Source: MGBC114844 sp910585855 (GTDB lineage Bacteria > Bacillota > Clostridia > Lachnospirales > Lachnospiraceae). Taken from it: a stretch of DNA of 10,352 nucleotides. The notes below the pieces were generated by a model that ran no database searches, had not been told where the DNA came from, and worked only from the letters and a program-made list of their open reading frames with translations. Shown in pieces: positions 1 to 7,018 of the stretch. How positions within the stretch are numbered: the stretch's first letter is position 1; the number at the start of each line of letters is the position of its first letter. Both the position numbers and the translations under genes were made by a program. The stretch is from NCBI GenBank assembly GCA_965646165.1, contig CBFFYP010000110.1:1-10352 (forward strand). The letters are read 5' to 3'.

Positions 1-117
1 CGTCTGAACTCGTTTCTGGGGTACTTGTATCTTCGTCTGAACTCGTTTCTGGGGTACTTGTGTCTTCATCTGAACTCGTTTCTGGGGTACTTGTGTCTTC
101 ATCTGAACTGGTTTCTG
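1..117 (-). repeat. 33-bp in-frame tandem repeat (11-residue stalk unit)
   Basis: Three complete 33-bp units (1-33, 34-66, 67-99) and a partial fourth (100-117) encode the acidic unit TSTPETSSDED. Units differ only at a few bases, for example cgtctg versus catctg and gtatctt versus gtgtctt, which are silent changes. The array continues past the left edge, so its copy number is unknown. There are no spacers, so it is not a CRISPR. Near-identical DNA copies suggest recent expansion and probable length variation between strains (inference). Confidence 0.95.
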
Positions 118-3100
118 TTTCTTCTGGTTTTATTTCTTCTGCCTTAATATATAAAGTACCTTTTGTTTCTGTTACAATATAATTTTTATATTCTTTTTCT
201 AAAAGACCAATCAGAATTTCATAACTTCCTTCTTCTTCGCTGTTTGGAGTTTCATTATAGATCATTTTGACAGTCCCTAAATTTTCTCCTTCTACTGGTG
301 CATAACCTGATTCAAATTCATAGTCTATTCCAAGCTGTGGATTTTTTAAATCTGGAATTTCCTCTCCTATCTGAATCGTTCTGTCTATCGGGCAGATATG
401 TATTTCTTTTGGATTAATTCGAAAATAGGCTGTTTCTTCTCCTATCTCTGTATCATTTTCCATATGAACGGTAATAGAATAGCTTCCTGCATCTGTTGGT
501 GCTTCTTTTAGATATTGTTTTTCTATTAAATCATAATAGGTAACAGTAATATTCTCATTTTCTTCTAGCGCAGTTTTCCAAGCACTATAGGGAGTTCCAT
601 CGTAAGTGATGTCTGATGCATCAAGACCTATCGTTATATCTGTTTTTTCTGTTACAAAAACATTTACTAAAACTGTCATAGGCTGATAATTTTCCAGTGT
701 AACAGTAACTGAAATTTTTCCTTGCCCTGCTTGTCCTGCCTGATAAGTCAAAACACCATCTGTAAGAACTGGTGTGTTTAAACTATCGTTGTCAAATTCT
801 ACTTCTCCTAATTGATAAGCCGTCTGTTCACTTAATAATTCTTTTGGAATTACATCCTGAATAGAAACCGTCTGTTCTTTATTTGGAGCAGAAGAAGAAT
901 AAATCATCACTTGTTCTGGTGCTTTTGCAGGAATAATAGTAACTGCCGGATCTACCGAAAAAGATTTTGCTATTTCTGAAATTTCCGGTAGCTGATACCA
1001 GACAGCATCCTTTTCATTTAACGACCAAGAAAGAATCTCTGCCTCATCATAAGTACCAGACAAAACACTTGATAATTCTGCTTCCCCGGATACAAAAAAT
1101 ATTTTATCTTCTTGATTTAATGATGCCTCTTCTTGAGTATTTCCCCAAGTAAAAGAAATTATTTCTGTTGTTTTCTTTGTACCATCATAAGTAAAATCTT
1201 TTAATGTAATACATTTTATATTTTTAGCATCTAATACCTGTTTTGTCAATTCAATCGAAACATTGTTTTGATTTGGATTTAATGCTGCCGTTCCGCCAAA
1301 ATCTGCATAAACTATAGATTTTCCAATTGGAATTTTTTGTTCTGCAGTATCATATACAAAAACTGCCTGTCCTTTTGAATCCACAGGTGCTGTTCCTAAA
1401 AGAATTTCTCCGCAATAAAAATCTACTGTATTTTCTTGAGCTGTTTTAGCTCTAGCCTTTTTAGCGGAAGCAGGAACTGCCTGACAGACAAAACGAATTT
1501 TATCTCCATAAACAGCAAGTATCGGATCCGTATTTGTATCAGAATTCATGGTGGCTGTTAAAAGCACTTCTGATTCACTCTTTACTATCGAAAAATTTTG
1601 CGTAATTTCACCGCTATAATTTCCAATTCCAATTACTTTTACCACTGCCTCTCCTACATCAATATTATTTTCATAGGAAACACGATAGTCACTGTCTTTG
1701 ATCAACGGATCACCGGAAGAGCGATTGATAACCTCTATTTCTGGACAAATTGGCTTTCCTGTATAGACTTGTTCAGAAACAGGCTGTATACTGGCTTGTT
1801 CATCAATAAAAGATACACCAGCATCTATTTTAGATGAATCATAAAAATAAATTGGTATTTCTGCCATTATACCATCTAATTTTTTTATCTCTTCTATTGT
1901 TGCATTTAACATGAAATCTACATCTTTTGAATAAAATCGAAGCGTATAATCACCCGTTTTCGGTTTTACTGTTTCGTTTGTTCTTGCAATAAAATAAAAA
2001 TTATCTGGATGTTTCCCGGAACATGTAAAACCAATTGATATATTTCCCCAATCCGTTTCATCCTTATTGGCATCATCCTTTAAGTATTCCGTTTTAATAC
2101 ACAAAACATTGCAGATATCAAAACAATAAGATTCTCTAATATCATAAAAATTAATAACATTATTCTCTGTATCTCTCCAAAGAATTTTACAAAAAACAGA
2201 TTCATCTGGTATAGGTTCCCGATCAAATTCATCTAGTATCGAACCATCCATATCGTCTTGATCTATTATAATTTTTGATATATCTACTGCTGACGGCGCA
2301 TAAAGAATTTCTACTTTTCCAATCTCTAGCACTTGCTCACTCTCATAGGATTTAAAAACAGACCATTCACCTGTATGATATTGCATTACATATTCTTCAT
2401 CTATATATTTTTGAGGCAAAATAAAATTCTCTTCCTCTCCATTAGCAATAATATAGCTTTTTCCTATAACAGGTGTTCCCGGAAAATTTTTATTTTCAGT
2501 CTGAAAAACTGTAGTTCCTGTCACTTCTCCTTGGATTGTCAAAGTTCCTTCTTTATCTAAAACAAGAATTCCTGCTGCATTGGTATCATTTTCTCCGGTA
2601 AAATCTCCAGTAACTGTTACATTTACCACTTCACTAAAATCTATACAAGAATTTTCCTGCAAAACAATATTATGAAGCCGACTGGTCTTTGGCATCAGAT
2701 AAGCATTATCTTTTAAAATCAATGTTCCAACCCCGTCTATAAATGCTCTGGAAATAGAACATCGTGTAACAGTTAATGTTGTTTCATTATTTCCAATAAA
2801 ATTAGTGGCATTTGCATGATTAAAATACGATTTTCCATTTCCGATTAAAGATATTTCTGCAGAAGAATTATAATCGGTATAAATGCCCCCCCGTATCGTA
2901 ACCAGATTATCCAATATCAAACTGGCACTCTCTGTATATGGGACATCTTGATGTCTTCCTTCTGTATGTCCCATATAGATATCTTGAAACATTGTCTTTT
3001 TATTAGCGTTTTTAATTGTTAAAACTGCATTTGAACCAATCGAAGTATTTTGATAGCCTCCTGCAAAAACAGTCGGCAGCAATTCAGATTCTGAACCGCC

Positions 3101-3595
3101 TAATGGTCCAAATGCTCCTGCTGCTCCCTCTAAATAAGTACTGACATTATCTAAAACCAAACTATGGCCTGCCAAAAAAATCTCTCTATGAGGCACACTT
3201 CCTAAAGCATCTGAAGACTCAAATATTAATTCAATATTTTTAAAAGTAACATTATCGCCTCCAAGCTGAATCGGGCAGCGGCAGTTTAAGGTACTTCCCG
3301 GTGTTCCTTCTATTGTAGTTCCTGCAGGAATCACAACCGGCAACATTCTTCCGTTTGCTTCTGCTTCTGTTCCTATTGTTATAAGCCCACTTACAATAAT
3401 AGTTGATGCTCCCTGTTTTAATGCCTCTGTAAACTGTTTCGTAGTCGTAACAGTAACACTGCTTTCACCAGTTAAAACAACAGCGGAAGAAGACAGCGGC
3501 GGCTGATTCGCCGATATAGGCGGGACTTGAACTAGAAGCAGTGAAGCAGAAAGTAAAGTACTTAATAACTGCTTCCTTCTTAATTTTGATTTCAT
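1..3595 (-). CDS. Large secreted surface/adhesin-like protein, C-terminus beyond window
   Basis: An open frame of 1198 codons runs without a stop from an ATG at 3595 to the left edge, so the C-terminus is missing. The start is supported by AAAGGAG (3602-3608) six nt upstream. Residues 1-29 form a signal peptide: basic MKSKLRRK, a leucine-rich core and a likely cut after PISA. Residues of about 45-380 are rich in short beta-strand turns with asparagine ladders, like the pectate-lyase-like adhesive beta-helix found in Clostridial surface proteins. Residues of about 603-667 contain a DxDYxVSYxNNxxVG...GNYSG Ig-like unit, about 800-870 a YDG-type unit, and about 983-1150 two MBG-like units. From about 1157 the chain becomes an acidic Ser/Thr/Pro/Glu tandem repeat, typical of a wall-spanning stalk. 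A cell-wall anchor probably follows outside the window (inference). Likely role: adhesion or a surface-exposed scaffold; no catalytic motif was recognised. It is the last gene of the minus-strand block. Confidence 0.85.
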   Translation of the reverse strand, partial: MKSKLRRKQLLSTLLSASLLLVQVPPISANQPPLSSSAVVLTGESSVTVTTTKQFTEALKQGASTIIVSGLITIGTEAEANGRMLPVVIPAGTTIEGTPGSTLNCRCPIQLGGDNVTFKNIELIFESSDALGSVPHREIFLAGHSLVLDNVSTYLEGAAGAFGPLGGSESELLPTVFAGGYQNTSIGSNAVLTIKNANKKTMFQDIYMGHTEGRHQDVPYTESASLILDNLVTIRGGIYTDYNSSAEISLIGNGKSYFNHANATNFIGNNETTLTVTRCSISRAFIDGVGTLILKDNAYLMPKTSRLHNIVLQENSCIDFSEVVNVTVTGDFTGENDTNAAGILVLDKEGTLTIQGEVTGTTVFQTENKNFPGTPVIGKSYIIANGEEENFILPQKYIDEEYVMQYHTGEWSVFKSYESEQVLEIGKVEILYAPSAVDISKIIIDQDDMDGSILDEFDREPIPDESVFCKILWRDTENNVINFYDIRESYCFDICNVLCIKTEYLKDDANKDETDWGNISIGFTCSGKHPDNFYFIARTNETVKPKTGDYTLRFYSKDVDFMLNATIEEIKKLDGIMAEIPIYFYDSSKIDAGVSFIDEQASIQPVSEQVYTGKPICPEIEVINRSSGDPLIKDSDYRVSYENNIDVGEAVVKVIGIGNYSGEITQNFSIVKSESEVLLTATMNSDTNTDPILAVYGDKIRFVCQAVPASAKKARAKTAQENTVDFYCGEILLGTAPVDSKGQAVFVYDTAEQKIPIGKSIVYADFGGTAALNPNQNNVSIELTKQVLDAKNIKCITLKDFTYDGTKKTTEIISFTWGNTQEEASLNQEDKIFFVSGEAELSSVLSGTYDEAEILSWSLNEKDAVWYQLPEISEIAKSFSVDPAVTIIPAKAPEQVMIYSSSAPNKEQTVSIQDVIPKELLSEQTAYQLGEVEFDNDSLNTPVLTDGVLTYQAGQAGQGKISVTVTLENYQPMTVLVNVFVTEKTDITIGLDASDITYDGTPYSAWKTALEENENITVTYYDLIEKQYLKEAPTDAGSYSITVHMENDTEIGEETAYFRINPKEIHICPIDRTIQIGEEIPDLKNPQLGIDYEFESGYAPVEGENLGTVKMIYNETPNSEEEGSYEILIGLLEKEYKNYIVTETKGTLYIKAEEIKPEETETSSDEDTSTPETSSDEDTSTPETSSDEDTSTPETSSD

Positions 3596-3610
3596 TTTAT
3601 TCTCCTTTCT

Positions 3611-3660
3611 TAAATATAAAAACCTGTCTTTTTCCAACTTATTTTTTAGTAAAAGACTGG
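3611..3660 (-). terminator. Terminator-like hairpin in the adhesin leader (possible attenuator)
   Basis: On the minus strand, CCAGTCTTTT (3651-3660) pairs with AAAAGACAGG (3623-3632), 9 of 10 bases with one A-A mismatch and an 18-nt loop. It is followed at once by TTTTTATATTT. The T-tract ends just before the AAAGGAG ribosome binding site of the adhesin gene. No promoter could fit between them, so a transcript must read through this hairpin to express the adhesin. It may instead simply terminate the upstream acyltransferase message. Confidence 0.5.
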
Positions 3661-3662
3661 TA

Positions 3663-3677
3663 GGTGGATGCATCACC
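3663..3677 (-). promoter_or_regulatory. Small hairpin GGTG/CACC in the adhesin leader
   Basis: The minus strand reads GGTGATGCATCCACC, so GGTG pairs with CACC around a 7-nt loop; the core GATGCATC is also palindromic as DNA. It lies between the 3684-3699 palindrome and the terminator-like hairpin. The right size for a leader element that could compete with the terminator, but no known riboswitch class was recognised. Confidence 0.3.
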
Positions 3678-3683
3678 TTGCCA

Positions 3684-3699
3684 ATATCAACTTTGATAT
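3684..3699. promoter_or_regulatory. 16-bp palindrome, possible operator or leader hairpin
   Basis: The sequence ATATCAA-CT-TTGATAT has perfect 7-bp arms around two bases. In RNA it could form a 6-bp stem with a 4-nt loop; as DNA it has the geometry of a dimeric regulator site. It sits about 40 nt downstream of the candidate adhesin promoter. Function is unproven. Confidence 0.35.
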
Positions 3700-3724
3700 A
3701 AAAATGGTATGCATAGATATAATA

Positions 3725-3766
3725 AAACAATTTCTTATGACTTATTTTACCATATAAAAATTGTTT
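3725..3766. repeat. 9-bp inverted repeat flanking candidate adhesin promoter
   Basis: Perfect arms AAACAATTT (3725-3733) and AAATTGTTT (3758-3766) are separated by 24 bp. The candidate extended -10 element (3744-3752) lies in the loop. The position would suit a repressor or activator pair of half-sites, but the arms are AT-rich and chance pairing is possible. Confidence 0.35.
3744..3752 (-). promoter_or_regulatory. Candidate extended -10 promoter for the adhesin gene
   Basis: The minus strand reads TGGTAAAAT, a TGn-extended -10. No good -35 hexamer is seen 16-18 bp upstream, as is common for extended -10 promoters. Transcription from here would give a leader of roughly 140 nt that includes the palindrome, the small hairpin and the terminator-like hairpin. 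Confidence 0.35.
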
Positions 3767-3807
3767 CGTATAGCATTATTTATAAAACCTCTATTATAAA
3801 CCAATCT

Positions 3808-4554
3808 CTACTTTAATAGCACGCTGCATAACAGAATACACACTGGCTGATGAAAAAGATAAATCCAAATACTCCTTTTTCCTATCGCAGATAAAAAAGG
3901 AATTTTACAGCAAGCTATCTTTTTCCATAAAGGATATCTTATAAAAATTTTATAAAAGAAATATCCGCATAAATACAAAAATATCCATGGGAATATAGGA
4001 AAATAGTCACTAGAATAAAATCCCGGAAAAGGAAATCCAAATGGCGTCAAAACTTTAATAGAATAAAAAAATTTTGGAACTTGCATCTGCATAAAATCTC
4101 CTATTCCAAGATAACCATATTGTATCTGCCTCGATAAAAAAAACAGAAAAAAACACCCCATTATCCCCCAAATAGGCGAAACTTTTTTTAATATTTTCTG
4201 AAGCGGAAATAAAAATAAAACCGCACATCCTATAAAATTTAATATTCCAAACCATATCGCTTCTGTCGGAATCACTGTCAATGTAAAAAAAGACAATAAC
4301 AAACCATATACATTCAGCAAAATTCCTCTCCACAAATTTCTATCCACTGCCCATGTCCAAACAAATCCTGAAATAAAAATAAATATCCAGCAAATCATCT
4401 GCTGCCAAAAATAAACTTTTGGCAAATGATACCATAACGGATTCTTTTCATAAATAATAAATACATCATATAAAAAATGAAACAGTACCATATTTACAAC
4501 AGCAAATCCTCTTATACCATCAACCAAAAAATACCGTGTTTCTTGTGTCTGCAT
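3808..4554 (-). CDS. DUF1624 / HGSNAT-type membrane acyltransferase
   Basis: This 248-residue integral membrane protein has about seven hydrophobic segments. The N-terminus carries the family signature DGIRGxAVxNMVLFHFxYD (residues 12-30). It is followed by the FIFISGF segment and an RGILLNVYGLLLSF stretch, then IWFGILNFIG (about 101-109). These match the heparan-alpha-glucosaminide N-acetyltransferase catalytic-like family (DUF1624), whose members are thought to move acyl groups across the membrane onto sugars or other acceptors. The substrate of bacterial short forms is unknown. Asn106 stands where many relatives have His in FGxLH, from memory of the family, so activity may differ. The ATG follows AAAGGAG (4562-4568) with a 7-nt spacer. 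It lies between the sensor kinase and the surface protein, all on the same strand. A role in modifying envelope glycans or surface glycans is inference. Confidence 0.8.
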   Translation of the reverse strand: MQTQETRYFLVDGIRGFAVVNMVLFHFLYDVFIIYEKNPLWYHLPKVYFWQQMICWIFIFISGFVWTWAVDRNLWRGILLNVYGLLLSFFTLTVIPTEAIWFGILNFIGCAVLFLFPLQKILKKVSPIWGIMGCFFLFFLSRQIQYGYLGIGDFMQMQVPKFFYSIKVLTPFGFPFPGFYSSDYFPIFPWIFLYLCGYFFYKIFIRYPLWKKIACCKIPFLSAIGKRSIWIYLFHQPVCILLCSVLLK

Positions 4555-4592
4555 AAAATCACTCCTTTGCTAAACTGTTTTATTCTTCTTTC

Positions 4593-4601
4593 AGTATAGC
4601 A
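4593..4601 (-). promoter_or_regulatory. Extended -10 promoter of the acyltransferase gene
   Basis: The minus strand reads TGCTATACT, a TGn-extended -10 with TATACT. No convincing -35 box precedes it. Initiation about 7 nt downstream would give a leader of about 30 nt before the ATG at 4554. It suggests that this gene can be transcribed apart from the two-component genes. Confidence 0.5.
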
Positions 4602-4699
4602 AATAAAAAGTTCTGTTACGGCAGATTGAAAAAATTACACGTTTCCAAGTAAAAAATAAAATCATCCAACTTTCTTTCAAATTCCAGCATCCCCTTTAT

Positions 4700-5767
4700 T
4701 TACTCTGCTGCTTCTAAAAATAAAAGTACACTGGCATAAAAAATACCATTTTGTATAGCCGTTGTCAAACTTCCATTATACTTTTCTGCAATCCTGCGAA
4801 TATTTTTTAACCCAATCCCATAATCTTGAAACGATCCCGTTGCTAAATCTTTTTTCAAATACTTATTTTTTGTATTAATACAAAGTATTCCTCTATCATA
4901 TTTCACCAAAATATATAGTATAGGCTCTGTTATATCTGTCAAAGCATTTAATGCATTTTCCAATAAATTGCTTAAAATTACATTAATATCAAAAGCAGAA
5001 ATCTCTAAATACTCAGGAATCTGAATCTTCCATTCAATCTCTATTCCTAAATTTTTCGCTTTTAAAATCATATAATTTAAAATACTATCAATTTTTTCAT
5101 TTCCAGAAACAACATATTCTTCACTATTTTCCATAAACGCTCCCATAGATACCAGATAATCTAAAGCAGCATCAGACTCCCCTTTTCCTATCATATCACT
5201 TAACATTTTTATATGATGTTTCATATCATGTTTTAAAGAACGAATATTCTGCTGTGACTGTTTTATTACAGCAAATTGATTTTCATAAATACTGATCTCA
5301 CGTTCTAATGCTTCACGCTCTCTTTCCTGTCGAGATCGCCCCTCCTTTTCCAAAACAACCTCAAATATACCAAACAATAAAACCATAATAATCACAGCAA
5401 TAAAATACTGACTACTACTAGTAACTGTTGAAAACAGTATAAAAACAATACTCCAATTTCCTACCCAATAAACGACAGGCAAAAAAACAGCCAAAAGCAA
5501 ACGCCAGATTATTCTTCCTTTATAGCCAAACGACACCGCCAATAAAACCAGCCATTCCACCATAAGAAAAAAAATTTCCATTAAAGCTGCCCCCTGACCA
5601 ATATGGGACAAACTCAAAATAAAACTCTCAAATATCCACAGTGCAGTAAAAACGGTTATTATTATTTTTCTAGAAATTTTATATTTTCCGATACAGATAT
5701 GAAAATAACGCATATAAAGATAAATGCGAACTGCTTCTAATACTATAATCAAACTATTTATTATCAA
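4700..5767 (-). CDS. AgrC/ComD-like GHKL sensor histidine kinase
   Basis: This 355-residue protein has a multi-pass membrane N-terminus (residues of about 1-137), then a charged helix rich in Glu/Arg (about 138-170). The phosphoacceptor motif is LKHDMKHH with His180. The ATP-binding domain shows the N-box NLLENALNA (Asn271) and a G-box DYGIGLKNI (from Asp315), the HATPase_c_5 layout of peptide-sensing class-10 kinases. Nothing essential is missing. The start is a TTG at 5767: AAGGAG overlaps the end of the regulator gene about 12 nt upstream, and the gap to the regulator stop is 7 nt, so the two are co-transcribed and perhaps translationally coupled. A later in-frame ATG would delete much of the first membrane helix. 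No AgrB or AgrD peptide gene is visible nearby, so the signal is unknown. Confidence 0.9.
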   Translation of the reverse strand: MIINSLIIVLEAVRIYLYMRYFHICIGKYKISRKIIITVFTALWIFESFILSLSHIGQGAALMEIFFLMVEWLVLLAVSFGYKGRIIWRLLLAVFLPVVYWVGNWSIVFILFSTVTSSSQYFIAVIIMVLLFGIFEVVLEKEGRSRQEREREALEREISIYENQFAVIKQSQQNIRSLKHDMKHHIKMLSDMIGKGESDAALDYLVSMGAFMENSEEYVVSGNEKIDSILNYMILKAKNLGIEIEWKIQIPEYLEISAFDINVILSNLLENALNALTDITEPILYILVKYDRGILCINTKNKYLKKDLATGSFQDYGIGLKNIRRIAEKYNGSLTTAIQNGIFYASVLLFLEAAE

Positions 5768-5774
5768 TTCTATT

Positions 5775-6488
5775 TCACTCTCCTTGGTACTTTTGAATTA
5801 AATTTTCCTTTATCACTTTTCGATATCTTTGACTGATTGGAAGAGTTATGCCGTTTGTCATCTCTATCGAATCATAATGATAAATCGAAACAAATGCTGT
5901 ATTCACAATATAGGATTTATGAATCGTCCAAAACCCCTTACCCTCTACCTGTTTCCATACCTCATACATACTTCCATAAAACTCTTTCTTTCCTAAATCT
6001 GTATATACTTCAATCTTCCTGCCATTACACGCAAAATAATAAATTTCATCCAAATATAATCGATAAATAGACTTCCCTATATGAAAATAAAACTCTTTTT
6101 TATTAACTTTGCTTAATCTTATAAATTTTTCCAATATAAAAACTATCTTTTCTTTTGTAATCGGCTTAATTAAAAAATCCAACGGACGCACCTGAAACAA
6201 ACTCATCGCATAAGTTTCCTTTGAAGAAATATAAACAATACTGATTTTTTCATTTCCGAGCTGTTCTCTGATCTGCTTTCCCACTGAAACACCATCTAAC
6301 TGCAGTAACTGAATATCTAAAAAAATAAGATCAAAAAAACACTGTTTCTGAATAGAATAATAAAGTGCTTCTCCAGAATAAAATACTTCTGTTTCTATCT
6401 GTAAAGCACGACTATCTGCAAAATTTAAAATCATTTCTTCTATATCAGAACAAGTGCCCGTTTCATCATCACATATCGCAATCTGCAT
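5775..6488 (-). CDS. LytTR-family response regulator (AgrA-like)
   Basis: The 237-residue protein starts MQIAICDDE. The receiver domain has acidic Asp7/Asp8, phosphoacceptor Asp58 in FLDI and Lys108 in FLIKP. The C-terminal LytTR DNA-binding domain covers residues of about 134-233, with YFACNGRKIEVYT, the conserved FWTIHKSYIVN and the final ISQRYRK typical of the family. It should be phosphorylated by the kinase encoded next and then bind direct-repeat DNA sites. An ATG at 6542 would add 18 residues, but it has no ribosome binding site and the extra residues are not part of the receiver fold. The start at 6488 has GAGGG (6499-6503) 10 nt upstream and places the receiver Asp pair at its usual distance. 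The promoter is not clear; a weak TATAAA lies at 6543-6548. Confidence 0.9.
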   Translation of the reverse strand: MQIAICDDETGTCSDIEEMILNFADSRALQIETEVFYSGEALYYSIQKQCFFDLIFLDIQLLQLDGVSVGKQIREQLGNEKISIVYISSKETYAMSLFQVRPLDFLIKPITKEKIVFILEKFIRLSKVNKKEFYFHIGKSIYRLYLDEIYYFACNGRKIEVYTDLGKKEFYGSMYEVWKQVEGKGFWTIHKSYIVNTAFVSIYHYDSIEMTNGITLPISQRYRKVIKENLIQKYQGE

Positions 6489-6543
6489 TTTTGTAATTCC
6501 CTCACTCTTTCCCATCATTATCTGATTAACAACAAGATTCATT

Positions 6544-6879
6544 TTATAAAATCACATAAAAAAACAAAAGGGATAATTTATGATTTTCATCAATAAAACT
6601 ATCCCTATTTATCAAACAATTTTCAATTTTCTTTTCAAAATACTCTGCTGCCTTTTCCTTAGTTAAAGAATACTTTTTTATAACAAGCGTCTTAATCTTC
6701 TTATTCTCATACCCAAGTTCTTGAAGAGTTTCAATTAATTAACAAATTCCTCATTGTATTCCTTATTCTAATCCCTGTTTCTCTGCTTTTTTCTTTATTT
6801 CTGTTTCCATAACTTCAAATAAAACTTGATACATCTTACCATCTCCTCTTATTTCCCTTAAAATCTTTTTATTTACCTT
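6544..6879 (-). pseudogene. Decayed C-terminal fragment of an Rpn/PD-(D/E)XK transposase-like gene
   Basis: One minus-strand frame reads MYQVLFEVMETEIKKKAEKQ (from 6834), then GLE, and is cut by TAA (6765), TGA (6753) and TAA (6741). It continues as LIETLQELGYENKKIK and SLTKEKAAEYFEKK to a stop at 6546. The three stops are exactly four codons apart, at the Glu/Arg positions of an EGxxEGxx tetrad such as is usual in the tail of Rpn-type proteins. After this tail such proteins usually end with an LSxEEAxxYF helix, matched here by SLTKEKAAEYF. The nuclease domain is absent. Resemblance is judged from pattern memory. A ribosome binding site (AGAGGAG) before 6834 could also allow a 23-residue peptide. 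The fragment has its own promoter upstream and terminator downstream. Confidence 0.6.
6558..6605 (-). terminator. Intrinsic terminator downstream of the decayed gene
   Basis: On the minus strand, GGGATA (6600-6605) pairs with TATCCC (6570-6575). Inner pairs TTTA/TAAA and TGAT/ATCA close on a GAAA loop, giving about 15 pairs with two single-base bulges. TTTTGTTTTTTT follows (6558-6569). This is a standard rho-independent terminator. It separates the pseudogene from the response regulator, so the two-component genes probably use a promoter of their own or depend on read-through. Confidence 0.75.
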
Positions 6880-6918
6880 TGCACTTCTTACTCCTTTGTT
6901 TCCCCTTATTCTAATTTT

Positions 6919-6946
6919 ATTATAACATAATTCCTTTTCTTTTCAA
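6919..6946 (-). promoter_or_regulatory. Sigma-A-type promoter, divergent from the structured RNA
   Basis: The minus strand has -35 TTGAAA (6941-6946), a 16-bp spacer and -10 TATAAT (6919-6924). This is the best consensus promoter in the window. It reads into the decayed gene at 6544-6879 and points away from the RNA gene that begins near 7019. Confidence 0.65.
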
Positions 6947-6965
6947 CCAAAAAATCTAATAAACT

Positions 6966-6978
6966 CAGGATAAACTTA
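6966..6978 (+). repeat. Upstream copy of the 13-bp direct repeat flanking the RNA
   Basis: CAGGATAAACTTA occurs here and again at 7626-7638, where it forms the 3' strand of the closing stem of the structured RNA. The RNA 5' strand at 7021-7032 could pair with either copy. It may be a relic of duplication or insertion, or an alternative pairing partner if transcription starts far enough upstream. Confidence 0.7.
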
Positions 6979-6982
6979 TAAA

Positions 6983-7009
6983 TTGCTGATAGCATACGAT
7001 TTTTATAGA
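6983..7009 (+). promoter_or_regulatory. Weak candidate promoter for the structured RNA
   Basis: TTGCTG (6983-6988) and TATAGA (7004-7009) lie 15 bp apart on the plus strand. Initiation around 7014-7017 would begin just before the closing stem at 7019. The spacer is short and the -10 imperfect, so this is only a proposal based on position. Confidence 0.3.
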
Positions 7010-7018
7010 AATGTTATT

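Noticed and set aside
1..117. CRISPR array
   Set aside because: Repeats are contiguous with no spacers, stay in the adhesin reading frame and change silently.
3663..3677. Fluoride (crcB) riboswitch suggested by GGTGATG
   Set aside because: Only the opening motif is similar; the conserved second strand and pseudoknot partner are not present in the following sequence.
4566..4585. LytTR half-site ACAGTTTAG before the acyltransferase gene, and AAAGTTGAT in the adhesin leader
   Set aside because: Each matches the loose consensus, but no second direct repeat lies 12-13 bp away, and about ten chance matches are expected in a window this size.
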